The position numbers and the translations under genes were made by a program. A stretch of DNA of 64,000 nucleotides from Chalara sp. BL73 (lineage: Eukaryota; Ascomycota; Leotiomycetes; Helotiales). The stretch spans positions 1 through 64,000 of the forward strand of contig CAKJVC010000006.1 of the NCBI GenBank assembly GCA_918026815.1, given 5' to 3'. The notes under the pieces were generated by a model. The model saw only the letters and a list, made by a program, of their open reading frames with translations. It did no database searches and had not been told where the DNA came from. This document shows, one piece after another, positions 1 through 12,189 of the stretch. The first letter of the stretch is position 1. Every line of letters begins with the position of its first letter.

Positions 1-127
1 TAACCTAACCCTAACCCTAACCCTAACCCTAACCTAACCCTAACCCTAACCCTAACCCTAACCCTAACCCTAACCCTAACCCTAACCCTAACCCTAACCC
101 TAACCCTAACCCTAACCCTAACCCTAA
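1..127. repeat. Telomere repeat array (CCCTAA)n
   Basis: The sequence is an almost unbroken run of CCCTAA units, with two shortened CCTAA units near positions 1-6 and 32-38. It ends at 127, where unique AT-rich sequence begins. This is the C-rich strand of a TTAGGG telomere, so base 1 is at or near the physical chromosome end and everything to the right is subtelomeric. Confidence 0.98.
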
Positions 128-3100
128 ATTTGTCGTATATCCGTTATTACTATTAGACTTAATTATTCCGATAGTGTTTTAAGTTCGACGCATTACAGCG
201 TTTTTTGCGAATTCCGTTTCGGTATTTGTTTTTACTGTAGTAATTAAGCCGGTTTTTAAGTTTCGAATAAAAGCAAAAACAGAGCTGTTAAGAAAATCTT
301 TAAAATAACGAAACACTATTCTGGCTTTGCGTATAAATAAAAAGCTTAGAATTAGCTTAAAACCAAGAAAGTCTATAATATAGAATCGGGTTTTTATAAC
401 TGCATTGCTAATAGTAACCGGCAAATTGTTTACAAACTCTACAAATTTCGACGTACTTTCTGTAATAGTTTTTAAAGCTATATTGTCGTTTCGAGTAATA
501 AGAATGTTTACTTTTGTTGCAACTTTTAGCGTTATTAAGCTAACTTCGGTACTCGTGTTAAAAGTAGTTTTAATGTCTATAAGCTTTAAGCGGCCTGCTA
601 GTGTAATAACTACTTTCGGCGTAAAAAAATAAACTTCCGAATATCCCGAATAAAACTCAACTAAGCTAAAACTAACGTTAGCTGTGCTTTTGCTGCAGTC
701 TACTAGCTTTCCTAAGCTTATTATGCTTTTTTTAAGTGCTTGTTCAGCAGTTGTATTAAAGTCAATACTAAAGCAAATTACTAGCTCTTTTAAGCCTATT
801 ATACTTTTTTTAATAAGTACATGCTTCATTTTTTTATCCAGAGTTTCTTTTAGAGTTTTAAGCTGTTTTTTAAAAAGCAAAGCCGAATTTGCTAGCGACA
901 GCAGTTCTTTTAAAGTAAATTTTTCAAAAATCGATTTTTAAGTTATAAGTTTTGCTAGCGAACTTTTATAACTGTAGCTAAGCTTAGCCAGCGCACTCGC
1001 TACAGTAAGCTTCAATTTTTAAGCTTTTGTAGCTTTTCGCTTTAAGCTTGCTTTGCTTAGCTTTTTAAGCTTGTTTTTAAAAAAAAAATTCTGAAAACGT
1101 ACCGTTTTTAGCTGCAGTGATTTAACTATACTGTGCTTCGTTTGCTTTTGAAGCTTTTGCTGTAGCGTAAGTTTAAAGTTATATAGTGCTAAACACTTTG
1201 CTTTTTTAGTAAATAGTTTAACTTTTACAAGCTTTATTCCGGCTTTTTTCGCAATAAAGTTTTGCACTTAAGCACTCGTTTTATTACTTAGCTTCGTTTC
1301 CGTCAGTATGTCGCTAGTTTCGCAAACGTAAGTTTTAATGTTGTTAACTACGCTTTTTTTCTTGGCTTAAGCTTTTTTTTTTTTAAACTGGGCTTTTTTT
1401 TTCAAAGCTCGTTTTCTATTTTCAGAAATATAGCTAATTTTAGTATTGATAGTCCGCGCTATAACTTAGTTTCGGCGCAGAAAATCGTTGCTAAACTGTA
1501 CAAGTATTAAAGTTTTTCCGGCTTTTTAAAGTTTTAAACAAATATAGTGATTTTTATTAGACTTATAAATAACGCTTAGACTAATAAACTTTTTGTAGTC
1601 GTAGTACTAGTTTATATATTTATAAAGCTTTTAAAGTTTTATATTACTTAATTGCTGATTCCTGTACTATTTGCAAGTATCGTTATTTCGAAACTCTTTT
1701 TTTTTTGCGAATTTTCCGTAACCGACTTTATATTTTTCAGTATAGTTCTTTTTCAAATTGTTGAAGTTAGCTATTCGAGCTTTTTGCCGAACTCGTTCTG
1801 CAACAGCTTGTAAAATTTGCAAACGTTCTAAACTTTCTGTAATATTGTTTATTTTTTTGTTTGTAGCTAAACGGTTTTTCAGAGATTTTTTTCTGACGAA
1901 AAGCAAAATAGCTTTGTTGCGTTTTTTTAGTTTTAACGTCGAAAATGCCGAAAATGCTAAACGAGTTTTTTTAAACACAAAAAAAGTGCTTATTTCTAAA
2001 CTATTAAACTCTGTAAGCAGCTTTTTTATTTTTTGTTTTTGTATTAAATTATTTATTTCTTTTAATACCGCACATTCGTTTTTAACGTACTTATAAACTT
2101 TTTTGTAAAGTTTAATGCTTTCAGTACTTAGTTTTCTAGGCTTTGCCGCATATTTAAAAGCTTTTGCTTGCAGCTTATAAAGCAGTTTATATAAAAACTT
2201 AAACGTTAGCATTTTGTTTGTAATAACTCTTTTTTTTAAGTATCTTGATTTCGCTTAGTTAAACTTTTTGCAATAGAAGTATATTTGCTTTTGTGTCACG
2301 TGACTTTAATTATCGATAGTTTTGAACTTTTTAACGTATTTGTCGAAGTATGCAATAGTATATAAAAATTGCTTCGAGTTTTTGTACCGGTACTTTTTCA
2401 ACAGCTTTTGTTGAAAAGCTTTTTACGTTACAGTCGAATTACTGTATCCGCTTAGCTGTTCAATCTCTTTTTTCAGCTAAACCGAAACGTATTTTGCTGC
2501 TTTTTTTTTTTTTTTTTGTTATTTTAGATTTTATAATTTTTAAAGCTTCTGTTAAGAAACTTAAAGTATGCAGTAACTTTTTTGCCGTTGAAAAAAAAAC
2601 TGCTATATTTTCTAGGTACCGGCATAAGTTGAAAATAAGCACGGTTATATACTCGGCTCGAGTTTGTAAAAGCTACCGATTGCTTTTTAAGCTTTTTATG
2701 CTTGTGTGTTTTGTCGGAGAATAAACTTAAAATAAAATCTTTAAGCGTTACTTCAAGCTTTTTAACTGTAAATACGAACTTTAGTGCGAATGTAAAAAAC
2801 ATTGTATATAGTGTAAGTACTGTAGCAGTAGTAATAAACAAAAAGTTGTTCTGTTAAAAAGCTTTTAAGCGTAAAAAAAAAAGTTGATGTAACTAGTCGT
2901 TGTTATTAAAGCAATCTATATACTTGATAATACATAAAAGTAGCAGTACAAAAAGTCTTTTGTACTAAGTTCTTGTAACGCTTAAACTTTAATAACATTT
3001 ACTGTTTTGTTCGAAAGTTTAAAGCTTCTTTAGTAAAACTTTTATACTGAAACTCCTTTAACGGAACTTCTTTATGCCGTAAATTAGCGTATACACAGTT

Positions 3101-3640
3101 TATGCCGAAGCCCTGTAGCTTTTGCTTTTTAGTGTGACTTTAATTATCGTACTGAATTCCGGTACTTTTAAGCTTTTCATTTCCTGAGCGTTAATTAAAC
3201 GCTTGGCTTTAGCGTTTACACGCTGACTTTTATTCTTAAAATGTCGTCCAGAAAAGTCGCTTGCTAGCAGAAATCACTTAACTGAATAAGTTTCTGTAAA
3301 CTGTTGTAATGCTTTTCAAACTTCGTGCTGCTTTATAAAAGCCTGTAACGTTTTTCCCTGTATAACAGAAGCATCGTTGTAGTGCTCCTTATCGCGTAAC
3401 CTGTTAGTAAAGCGTTTTTTAGGAAAAAAGGATGCCGGTGCTCCCTTTTCTGCCTTTTCCGCACCGCATATCGAGTCTATAAGCTTTGCTGTTGCTACAG
3501 AGAGTGCCTGATCCCCTGCGTAAGTCACCAAAATACATGTAGCGGAGAACATGCTAAGAGCAAGAACAGCAACAAAATCTAGCACAAAACTTATAAGCGT
3601 AATAGCGGTGGCTGCAGCATACTAGGGAAAGCACCGGCGA
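128..3640. other. AT-rich decayed subtelomeric block without a recognisable gene
   Basis: About 3.5 kb of strongly AT-rich DNA, dominated by runs of T/A and repeated AAGCTT/TTAAGC words. The open frames here (for example minus strand 1667-2212 and 3316-3585) translate to Lys/Leu/Phe/Asn-rich protein with no motif I recognise. Their composition follows the base bias rather than a fold. The frame at 3316-3585 is less biased and contains a hydrophobic start, but I cannot assign it. The picture fits a telomere-associated repeat or gene eroded by C-to-T mutation (RIP-like), which is inference only. Confidence 0.6.
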
Positions 3641-5295
3641 GCCTAAGCTCTATATAATAAATAAACGTTAATAGCTTATAGTAGTGTAAAATATAGAAAG
3701 GTGGAAAAGTGTGTTGTATGATAATGGTGCGCCTCCCTACCGGAAGCGCAGGTTATATACAACTCATGCTCATTAGGTCACATGACTGACCACTCATGAA
3801 TATCACGTGACAGAGTGTGAAAGGAAAGAAAATCGTCCCCACCACAATAGCAAAATAAACTCGATAAAAAAATATTATAAAAAAGGCCGTTTTCGGCTGA
3901 CTTAATGTTTTTGTATAATATAACGACGCAAAAAATCACGGGCTAGAATAAAAGCATATAAAAGTGCGTACAATAAACTGATCGTAATTGCTTTATAGGT
4001 TTAAAATACTAAGAATACAAAAACATAAAGAGCAACTGTAAAGAATAGGAACAGGCCTTTATATATAAGCGATTCCGACTCTACCCCGTATTGGGTCTGA
4101 AACCCCTCATACCCTGATCACCACCCCTTGCTCCTGTATCATGACTTCCGCGCCGTGCCTTGGGCATACCGATTGTTACAAATTTCGAAATATCGAAAAA
4201 AAAAAAATTGAAAAAAATCTGAAAAAACAAATAGTTTTAAATAGCGAAAAAAAAAACATGCTTGAAATCGACATTTTATAAAGTGTATAAAAGCAAGAAA
4301 GTCGATTTGTTATAGTAAGTACATACGTTGTAGTTTGTCGAATTGTAATATTAGTTGTCACGGCCCTGGCCCTATCTCGAGCTTGGCGCCAAGCACTGCA
4401 GAGCTCGGTAGAGCTTGGCCCCCCCCCCCACATTTGTCTGGTGTCTTGGCATTTATGCTTTAATGCACAAAGCATTGACATGATCGCCAAATATCAAAAC
4501 CTTGTTTTATAACAGCTAGTTACAATACTTGTCGCTTATGTAAATGAACATACTATAACTCTTGTTTAACTGTATCAAATAATTTAATATTTAAAAAATA
4601 GCTTTTAATTAAATATGTTGTTCATTTATTATACTGGATTTATAGCTATTACTATGTTTAGCGTAGCTCTAACTTTAAAGTTAAAGTTAAAGTTAAGCCG
4701 GCTAACGTCCAACTGGCTGTTTTTACAAGGGATAATATTAAATTCCAAGGTCAGGGTAAGCTAATTTGCTTAGCAGGTTCCGGCAGCAGGTTACATCATG
4801 TTGTTAAAGTTCGCCAACGGCCTTATCGGCACTTGCTTGTAAGTACTTGTAAATGCTGATGCTCTGTAGTTGTAGTTAAGTTTGTTAGCCAGCACTGTAT
4901 CAGCCAACTCCAGGGAACACCTCTTCTTTATGTGACTTGAGCATATAATGTATACTCAAGATGCAAAAAAAAGTAATTAACTCTGAACTCGCGCCGTCAA
5001 GGAGAACAGCCGCGAGCGCAAGACATCTGTATAAATTCGGATAAATTTCCTCCCTTATTCCGAACTTCCCGCGATCCAGGGTTGACGGACCAGCACATCC
5101 ATGTCTTAAGCCATCTCTGTAAGTTAATAAAGCGGAGGATCCCGCCGCACTTTGTCGATCCAGTTTAACAGCTTGGTCGGTGGGAACAGATATAAGAGCT
5201 CATAGACCCATCTGATATCGACCTTCGTCCCTCATCCTAAACACCCGGGCCAATTCAATCATTTAGCACATTCGTTTCTATTCCTATCTACCAAT
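3641..5295. other. Intergenic subtelomeric spacer with LTR-like GC island
   Basis: No gene seen. The stretch holds a GC-richer island at about 4356-4440 that starts TGTCACGGCCCTGG, contains a perfect 14-base palindrome GCTTGGCGCCAAGC (4381-4394) and a C run at 4420-4429. It also has a short tandem array of TTAAAG-like units at about 4673-4695. A TATA-like word (TATAAG, 5191) lies about 105 bases before the next start codon. Confidence 0.5.
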
Positions 5296-6732
5296 ATGCG
5301 GGTTCCTCGGCTCAGTTCGGCAGTCTTTGTCTTGTGCCTCTTACAAACCAGTGCCGCATCTTATGATGCCACAGCCTCAACAGCTATTGATGTTGATGTA
5401 GCCATCATTGGCGGCGGCTCCGGCGGTATCCATGCGGCAATCCAGCTGAAGGATGCGGGTGCCAAGGTTATTGTAATTGAGAAGAAGTCCCAGATCGGAG
5501 GTCACGCAGAAACGTACACCAACCCTGAGACTCGAATTCCAGCAAACGTAGGCGTAGTATTGTTCGAGAACAGCGAAGTTGTCAAGAAGTATTTCGCACG
5601 CCTGGGAGTTGCCACAGCCAACACCAATCCCCTTACCGCTACTCAGACATCAAAGTCGTATGACTTTTCGCTGGGCATCCCTATCCCTTCACAGAATGCC
5701 ACTACTGCGGCCGCAGCCCAGGGGGCTATTATAGCTGCAATTCAAACCTACTCCCAGGGTGTCCTATCGAAGTACCCATGGGTAGACCAAGGATATCTCG
5801 TTCCTGACCCCGTACCCAAGGAGCTCACTCTGCCCTTCGGAGAGTTCGCTCAACAGTACAACTTCACTGCCCTCCTGTCTGTCATCAGCCAGCTGAACTG
5901 GTACCCAGGCGATATCGCCGCTATTCCTGCACTCTATGGCATCAAGAGTTTGGGAGCTGGACTGTTGAGCAGCCTGGTGGGAGAGTTTATTGTCTCTGCA
6001 TCAGGAGACTCTAGAAGTCTGTACGAAGCGGCTGGGGCTGAACTGGGCAACAGCGTGCTCCTCAATTCGACCATCGTGCACGTCCAGCGCGGGTCCAAGG
6101 ATGCGTCCGGTGTCTCTTTGGTTGTACAGCAACCCGATCAGGCCCTTAAGTACATCCGAGCGCGGAAGCTCCTCGTCGCCATTCCCCCAATTCTGGAAAA
6201 CGTGGGTTCATTCGACCTGTGCAGTGACGAAGCTAGTCTATTCTCTAAGTTCTCCGCCTTTGGTTACTGGGCCGGTGTTGCCAATATCCCTGGATTGAAC
6301 GTGAGTCTCCAGAACGTTGGTGCCTTCACGCAGTACAACACACCAGTCGTTCCTGGAGATAACGGGTTCTATGCTACCGGGTCGCCCGGTCAGTTCCTAC
6401 TTGGGGTGGCCTTTCCCAACACCCGGTATACGGATGCTGATGGAGAGGCCATCGTCCGTAAAGAGCTGGCCACCCTTGCTGCTGTCGGTGCGGTACCGGC
6501 CAACGCGGCGGAGACTGTTACTTTCCCATACACCTCGAATCACGCCCCTTACAATGTCCGTGTATCGGCTGAGGAGATCGGTGCAGGCTTTTACCGCAAA
6601 CTTCTGGCTCTGGAGGGTTCTCGTAATACATACTGGACAGGCGCTGCCTTCTCTGGCCACAATAGTGGTTTGGTGTGGACGTGGAACGATGGCACCGTAG
6701 TGCCTGGTTTGAAGAAGGATCTCGGCCTTTGA
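5296..6732 (+). CDS. Secreted FAD-dependent oxidoreductase (amine-oxidase-like)
   Basis: Single-exon gene of 478 residues. Residues 1-21 form a signal peptide (Arg-rich start, hydrophobic VFVLCLL core, Ala-Ser end). The dinucleotide-binding fold follows: beta strand VAIIGG then GGGSGG (39-44), an acidic Glu62 ending the second strand for the ribose of FAD, then IGGHAETY (67-74). This is the usual layout of fungal flavin amine-oxidase-superfamily proteins. The C-terminus has the expected FAD-contacting region with a GAAFSGHNSG stretch near residue 455. The substrate is unknown; family members include secreted or vacuolar oxidases of small amines and prenylated aromatics. It has no cluster partners nearby. 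The start is the first ATG after a TATA-like box and is the only one giving a signal peptide. Confidence 0.85.
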   Translation: MRVPRLSSAVFVLCLLQTSAASYDATASTAIDVDVAIIGGGSGGIHAAIQLKDAGAKVIVIEKKSQIGGHAETYTNPETRIPANVGVVLFENSEVVKKYFARLGVATANTNPLTATQTSKSYDFSLGIPIPSQNATTAAAAQGAIIAAIQTYSQGVLSKYPWVDQGYLVPDPVPKELTLPFGEFAQQYNFTALLSVISQLNWYPGDIAAIPALYGIKSLGAGLLSSLVGEFIVSASGDSRSLYEAAGAELGNSVLLNSTIVHVQRGSKDASGVSLVVQQPDQALKYIRARKLLVAIPPILENVGSFDLCSDEASLFSKFSAFGYWAGVANIPGLNVSLQNVGAFTQYNTPVVPGDNGFYATGSPGQFLLGVAFPNTRYTDADGEAIVRKELATLAAVGAVPANAAETVTFPYTSNHAPYNVRVSAEEIGAGFYRKLLALEGSRNTYWTGAAFSGHNSGLVWTWNDGTVVPGLKKDLGL

Positions 6733-7599
6733 GCCGCCTCTGTTACGTTCCAAGGCTTTATATTTCAGTCAGCTAGAGCTGTCTAGTATTTAATCATTAT
6801 TCTTCTACACGCTATATGGCGCGCTACGTTCCTTGTTTTTGCCTTGGAGGGTATAATATTCAATTTCTTCCAAATAACCTCTTCATGGGTAAATGGTATA
6901 CGCTGGAGCGTTACACTTCAGCCCAATGTAGTTACTAAGTACTAGGCACCGAATTAAAGACTTTCCACACTATACTACTCCGAATCGAACGCCGTACACC
7001 ATGCAAGCGGCACTATTCAGTCTTTGGTCTCTGTTTCCTTGCCCTGCCCGGCACCTCCTATCAGCTGCTCTCGTCTATCACCACATTACTACGTCACTCA
7101 TTGTTACCGGCTTCATCGAGTACCTTGATATTATCAATAGTTGCTTAGCAATATTAAGTTCAAGGTCAAAAAGGTAGGTAGGTGGTGGGGGTTTGGCCAG
7201 CTTAGTGATATGGCCAGCTTAGCGACGGGCTACGTTTGTGGTTGTCAAACGGAACGTCTATAGGTGATATTATCACAGAATGGATTGTAGAATAGGGCAT
7301 AAATATTTGATTGTAGAGCTAATAGATGAAAATAGGTTCGGACGCCAAGATATAACTAAGCTAAATCTGGCCAATAGGCTTGGCTGTTTCACAGTGGTGG
7401 TGGACAAAATTAACTGCTAGTAGTGGATTACGTTATAGGTGTGTTCGTGACGCCACGGCAAGATGAGCCCTACCTGTATACATCATTTCATTCTAACGTT
7501 AGATTTGAAAGGTATCACAAACATCAGGTCAAGCATACGAACTCTCGACTGTTTATTAAGGGATATCCCGTCAAATTCCCCCTCCTCAGCCAGTTACTA
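6733..7599. other. Intergenic spacer between convergent genes
   Basis: Convergent 3' ends of the FAD oxidoreductase and the P-type ATPase relic. It contains only short overlapping frames with no recognisable protein. A GGTGGGGG run near 7180-7190 resembles the cluster regulator core by chance composition only. Confidence 0.5.
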
Positions 7600-10289
7600 C
7601 TACCATGCAATTCCGCCCAGTGGCCCCCTTGGCCATGTCCTAACTATCAACTTCCTAGTCTCATCCATCACGAGTATTCCAAATGCTAAAGGGAGAGGAA
7701 GAAGCCAAAACTCAATTGGCACACTGGCAGTACCAAAAATGGTCTGAATCCCAGATTGCTCTGTTACAAAAACGGCAATACACAGGCTGATTACTACGCT
7801 AGCCAGAAGCCATGGATTGCGTCGCTTCATCCGGATTGGATCCGCTTGTAGGATGGACGTGCGTTTATTGCGGACACTGAGAATATTTCCCCACTGCAGG
7901 ATGACAAGTGTGACGAAATAGACGCACTGGCCCGTAGTATTGAAGTGCTGAAGTTCGGCCTGCGTATACCCGTAGAAGCCATCCGAGTAATTTTGAAAGG
8001 CTAAAATGAGGGCGTTGAAAGGAATCCCGGCGTGCTTGTACATGTAGAGGAAGAACATGCTGTGTGCGCATACCGTCTCCATGACGCCGATAAAGAGGTA
8101 GCTCTGCGCATAGATCTTGAAATTGATCAAGTGGTCCTTCTTGTGGTTGCGGGGGGGCAGCTCCAGCAAATCGAACTCCTCCTTCTCCATTATGAGAGAA
8201 AGGGCAAGGAAAAGATCGGTAAATACACAGATGATGATCATAAGGAAGGACGAGAGTGGGAGGGGAACACCAAAGTAGACATTCATCAGTACCGGCCAGA
8301 TCTCAGACCAGGAACCGGCAGGCAACAGATAACCGATGACCTTCTGCAAGTTCTGGAAAACCAGCCTCCCAAGTCGGATTGCGTCAATAATGGCATCAAA
8401 CTTGTCGAGTAGCACCAGATCGGCGGCTTCGAGAGCCACATCGCTCCCCGTCACAACAGCGACCCCTACATCAGCAGCACGGAGTGCAGGCGCATCATTG
8501 ACGCCGTCACCTGTGACAGCCACGGAATTGCCGCGAGATTGGAACTCCTTGACGATGCGAAGCTTTTGCTCCGGACTCGTGCGTGCAAAAACGATTTCTT
8601 GGTAGGTACAGATGACATCCCAGTCATCGTCATTGAGATCTGAGATTGAGGGTCCCTCAAGGAGCAGGCTGGTGCGAGTGTGTAGGTCTGGGATGGTTCC
8701 TTTTTCAGGCGTGAGCCTAGGATCTACGAGATACTTTCGTTCGACTATGGTATTCATTGTATCGGCGTTGGTAGTGCTAGTGAAGATACCAACGCTGCGG
8801 GCAATAGCAGCTGCGGTGAGACCGAAGTCGCCAGTCACCATGAAGAATCGAATCCCCGCACGACGACATGCCGCCACAGTTGCGGCAGACTCATTACGAG
8901 GTGGGTCAGTGATGCCAAGGAGGCCGATGATGGTGAGATCGTTTACGGCAGTGTCCTGTATCTCGTTTGAGAAAGCATTAGATCCTAGACGTTCGTGCAG
9001 GGTAAGGCGGCGTTCGCATAGCAAAATCACACGCTCTCCATTTCGCGAGAGTGCTTCCTGAAGCGCCGCGAATTGAGCTTCCGCAGCAACGTCAAATGGC
9101 TGGACACTATTGCTACAGTGCGACCAATAGGTAGTGCAGTATGGTTTCAGGACATCTGGTGCACCTTTGATAAATACGAGAAATTCGGACCTTTCCCCAG
9201 CTGGTCCAACGAGGAGACTTGCGTCGCTTGCAGCATCGCCTCTACTCTTATGGAGAGTCAACATCCACTTGTTCTTGGAGTTGAAAGGAATTTGAAACAC
9301 TCTTGGATATGCATTGTTGATCGTACTGGAGAGTCCTTCGCGGGCTAACTCGGCAAACTTCAGTGTCGCCCCATCTGTAGCATTGCCTTGAACCTCGCGG
9401 TCCAGAACCGGGCGATTCATAGATAAGACATCGAAGCTCGCATCATTACAAAGAACTGAAGCACGGCATAGATTGTCGAGGAGTGGCGACTGTGATGGCA
9501 CCGAGAGCATACCCAGAGCCTCATCAGTATGCATGCGCTTATCAACAAAGCAAACACTGGTAACGACCATTCTGTTCTCGGTCAGCGTGCCAGTCTTATC
9601 AGAGCAGAGGACGTTGACACAGCCCAGAGTTTCGACCGTCGATAAGCCTTTTGGCAGGATATTATGGCTTCGCATTCGTCTCGCCACAATCATGAGTGTA
9701 AGCGCTACAGCGACCGGCATACCTTCAGGGATGAAGGCTACGACACAACCCATGACATTATTGAGCATCGCAACCACATTCATGAAGGCAAAGTGATCAA
9801 CACGGAGCCAGCCAACCCAGGTGAAGAGTATAAGGAGGGCAAGGATGAGAGTGAGGCACACAATGATCTTCACAAAGCGGGTAATCTCGCGCTGGATATG
9901 AGTGGGAGCGTCAGTGATTGAAGTTGTGGCTTTCGCAATGCAACCCATGACGCTGTTACTGCCAGTCAGGATGACGACTCCGGTTGCGCTTCCATTTGTG
10001 ACTATAGTCCCCATCAACGCGATGTTACGAGTCTCAAGGAAGTTCTTGTCTGTCATTTTGGTATTGCCTTCAATCTCTTCAGACTCGCCTGTCAGCATAG
10101 AGCGGTCGAAGCGGACATCACCGGAAGTACTGAGAATACGCACGTCCGCGGGAACCTTGTTGCCAATAGTGATTTTGACAATGTCACCAGCTACAAGATC
10201 AACCAGAGCGACCTTGCGCAATTTTCCATCACGAAGGACCACCACATCTGCAGGGAGGAGATCCAGGATTGATTTCATCGTCCGAGCTA
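7600..10289 (-). pseudogene. P-type cation ATPase, N-terminally truncated
   Basis: An open frame of 892 codons carries most of a P-type pump of the Na+/K+-like fungal group: actuator TGES (residues 63-66), membrane PEGMP (184-188), phosphorylation site DKTGT (227-231), nucleotide-binding KGAP (371-374), hinge TGDGVNDAP (589-597) and the C-terminal membrane helices. Family members are about 1050-1100 residues, so roughly 150-200 residues are missing: the cytosolic N-terminus, helices 1-2 and the first part of the actuator domain. A good intron acceptor (CCTGTAGTAG) sits just before the frame at about 10290, but no upstream exon is visible in the next several hundred bases, which are AT-rich and lead to a poly-G tract. 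The remainder shows no internal stop, so the break looks recent. An unseen distant exon is the alternative. Confidence 0.8.
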
Positions 10290-12189
10290 CTACAGGAAAA
10301 CATGTTTTTGCAGCTGTTAATTTATTTATTTCAAAAGACGGCCGGGTTTAAATCTGTATATCTGGAAAGCTAGAAAAGTGCTTTGTAAGTTTTTGTCAAA
10401 TGTGATTTAATTACTCTATACTAGAATTGCTAGTAGGGTATATATAATTTAAGGCTTTTCAGAATCTTTGTATTCGCTCACACTTGGTGGATAGGGCTGG
10501 TTTTTTAGTGGAAACTCGGTGTAGTTGCCCATCTGACCCGGCTGTCCAGTATTGTTTGGCGGAGGATCTTGGTCTTTTTATAGATCCATGAGGGGTCTAC
10601 CGACTCTTTAGTGAAAGACTGAAGACTTTGTGTGGCGATTTATCAATCGATAATCTTAGTCTGAAACTCAAGACTATGTTTTGTTTTTAACAGTTTTTTA
10701 TATTAGATAAAGCCAACTAACAAGCGAATTGAGAAAAGAAAATCTATTACAAATGTACTTCAAGTATCATTACCAAAAGATGGCAATTGATATACTATGA
10801 AATGTCAACAATTAGAAAGTCATGCTTATGAAACAATAAAAATAAATTGCATAGTAGAAGTTTTTGGGGGGGGGGGGGGGGGGGGTGGGGGAGGGGGTTC
10901 TTACACTCCGAAACATCCTTTCAACAGATCAAGTCTATCTGTATGGTGAATCCTCGAGTGGTTGAACCTTTAGTCCCTAACATTTTCCCCAGTTCCAACC
11001 CCCATCTTTAACTTCTCGAGCTAGGTATCGATTTTCCACACTAGTGTCGGCCCCAATAACCCTGACTCTACCTGCATCCTCAATTCCGTTGATCAACACA
11101 TAGTTAGCTCCTTCTTCGATCTTGCGCTTGATGCAATATTTATCTTTAGTTCAAATATCCTCTAGGTGATTTAGCAGAACTTCTCTATGCGAAGATATAG
11201 GAGGAATATACAGGCAAGATGTCATGTTGGGCAGTCTAGCTTTAAAGAGTAAATTTTCGAAGCATAGAAGAATGTTGGTGTGCAAGAAGCCACTATAACC
11301 CATAGACCTTTGGGGGAATAGTAGCGGCCAATTGGCGGAATTCAAGAGACCACAACTTTGCGGGGCACTCAACTTCGCAGAGATGAGAAGCCTGTTGTAC
11401 CTTGACATTCTATTCTACCCTAGTATCTAGGACCCTTATGTAAAAGGAGACAAATTAGATGCATTATTGTTATCTAAATGGGGTTCCAAGGTAATAACTC
11501 TCCAGAACCTTTTTCGAGGACTATTGTCCTATCTTATGATAGTATGCTTCCGATCCCAGTGCTCTCCTTGAAATAGCTCTCCCAAACGAAACCAGCAAAT
11601 CGGCACCAATAGGTCTGCGGATGCTGTACGTATGATCCGTATTGAAAGAAATGGCTAAGCTCTTAGATACGGAGCATGCCCCTTTAATGACGAAAATGGC
11701 CTTACGCTTTCATCTGATAAGGACTCTTTCGATATAATAAACTCGCAGCTATTGCTGCCTCTGTTTTTCTTCGACAAGATGACAATCTACGTCTCTCGAC
11801 ATTTCAAGTACACCAGGAAAGCTAAAAATGGAACTTTACACACCTATAAAGTTACTTGTATACTACTACAGAGAAAGTAACCAAGGCAGGCAGGTTTTAT
11901 GTTTAGATTCGAAATGTTTCAGCAGCCATACCACTTGTTAGGATTGACCTACAGTGCCTTTATACAGACAGTGTATGGACTTCTCCTGTCTAAAACTAGT
12001 GAGCACCAATTCCCAAATGTGACCGAAGCTTTGGGAGAAGATAAATGGTTGTGTAGGCAGCCTTCGTTTCCCGCAATTATTATAGCAGAAATTTCTGTGT
12101 TCTTCTCTGCGGAGCGGTCCCAGTATACAGAGCTCAAGCTGAACGAATTGGGGCAGGTAATAGGACAGGATAAGAACGCTAATATAACT
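10290..12189. other. Gene-less spacer with a poly-G tract
   Basis: No gene recognised. A homopolymer-like tract G20-T-G5-A-G5 occupies 10866-10897. The flanking DNA is AT-rich up to about 10860, and 10900-12190 contains only short unrecognised frames. The spacer lies directly upstream of the truncated ATPase and may be the site of the rearrangement that removed its 5' end. Confidence 0.5.

Noticed and set aside
1667..2212. Telomere-linked helicase or transposase gene
   Set aside because: Lys/Leu/Asn-rich translation without Walker, DEAH or zinc motifs; composition explained by AT bias.
4356..4440. Third solo LTR
   Set aside because: Only a start-like TGTCACGGCCC and a palindrome are visible; no TATA, end or duplication.
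5990..6753. Open frames on both strands overlapping the FAD oxidoreductase
   Set aside because: They are shadows of the 5296-6732 coding frame, with no domain and poor codon logic.
8032..10351. Plus-strand frames across the ATPase
   Set aside because: Antisense shadows of a strongly recognisable P-type ATPase.
10866..10897. G-quadruplex regulatory element
   Set aside because: The G run could fold, but it is a near-homopolymer in gene-less DNA and gives no evidence of a regulatory role.
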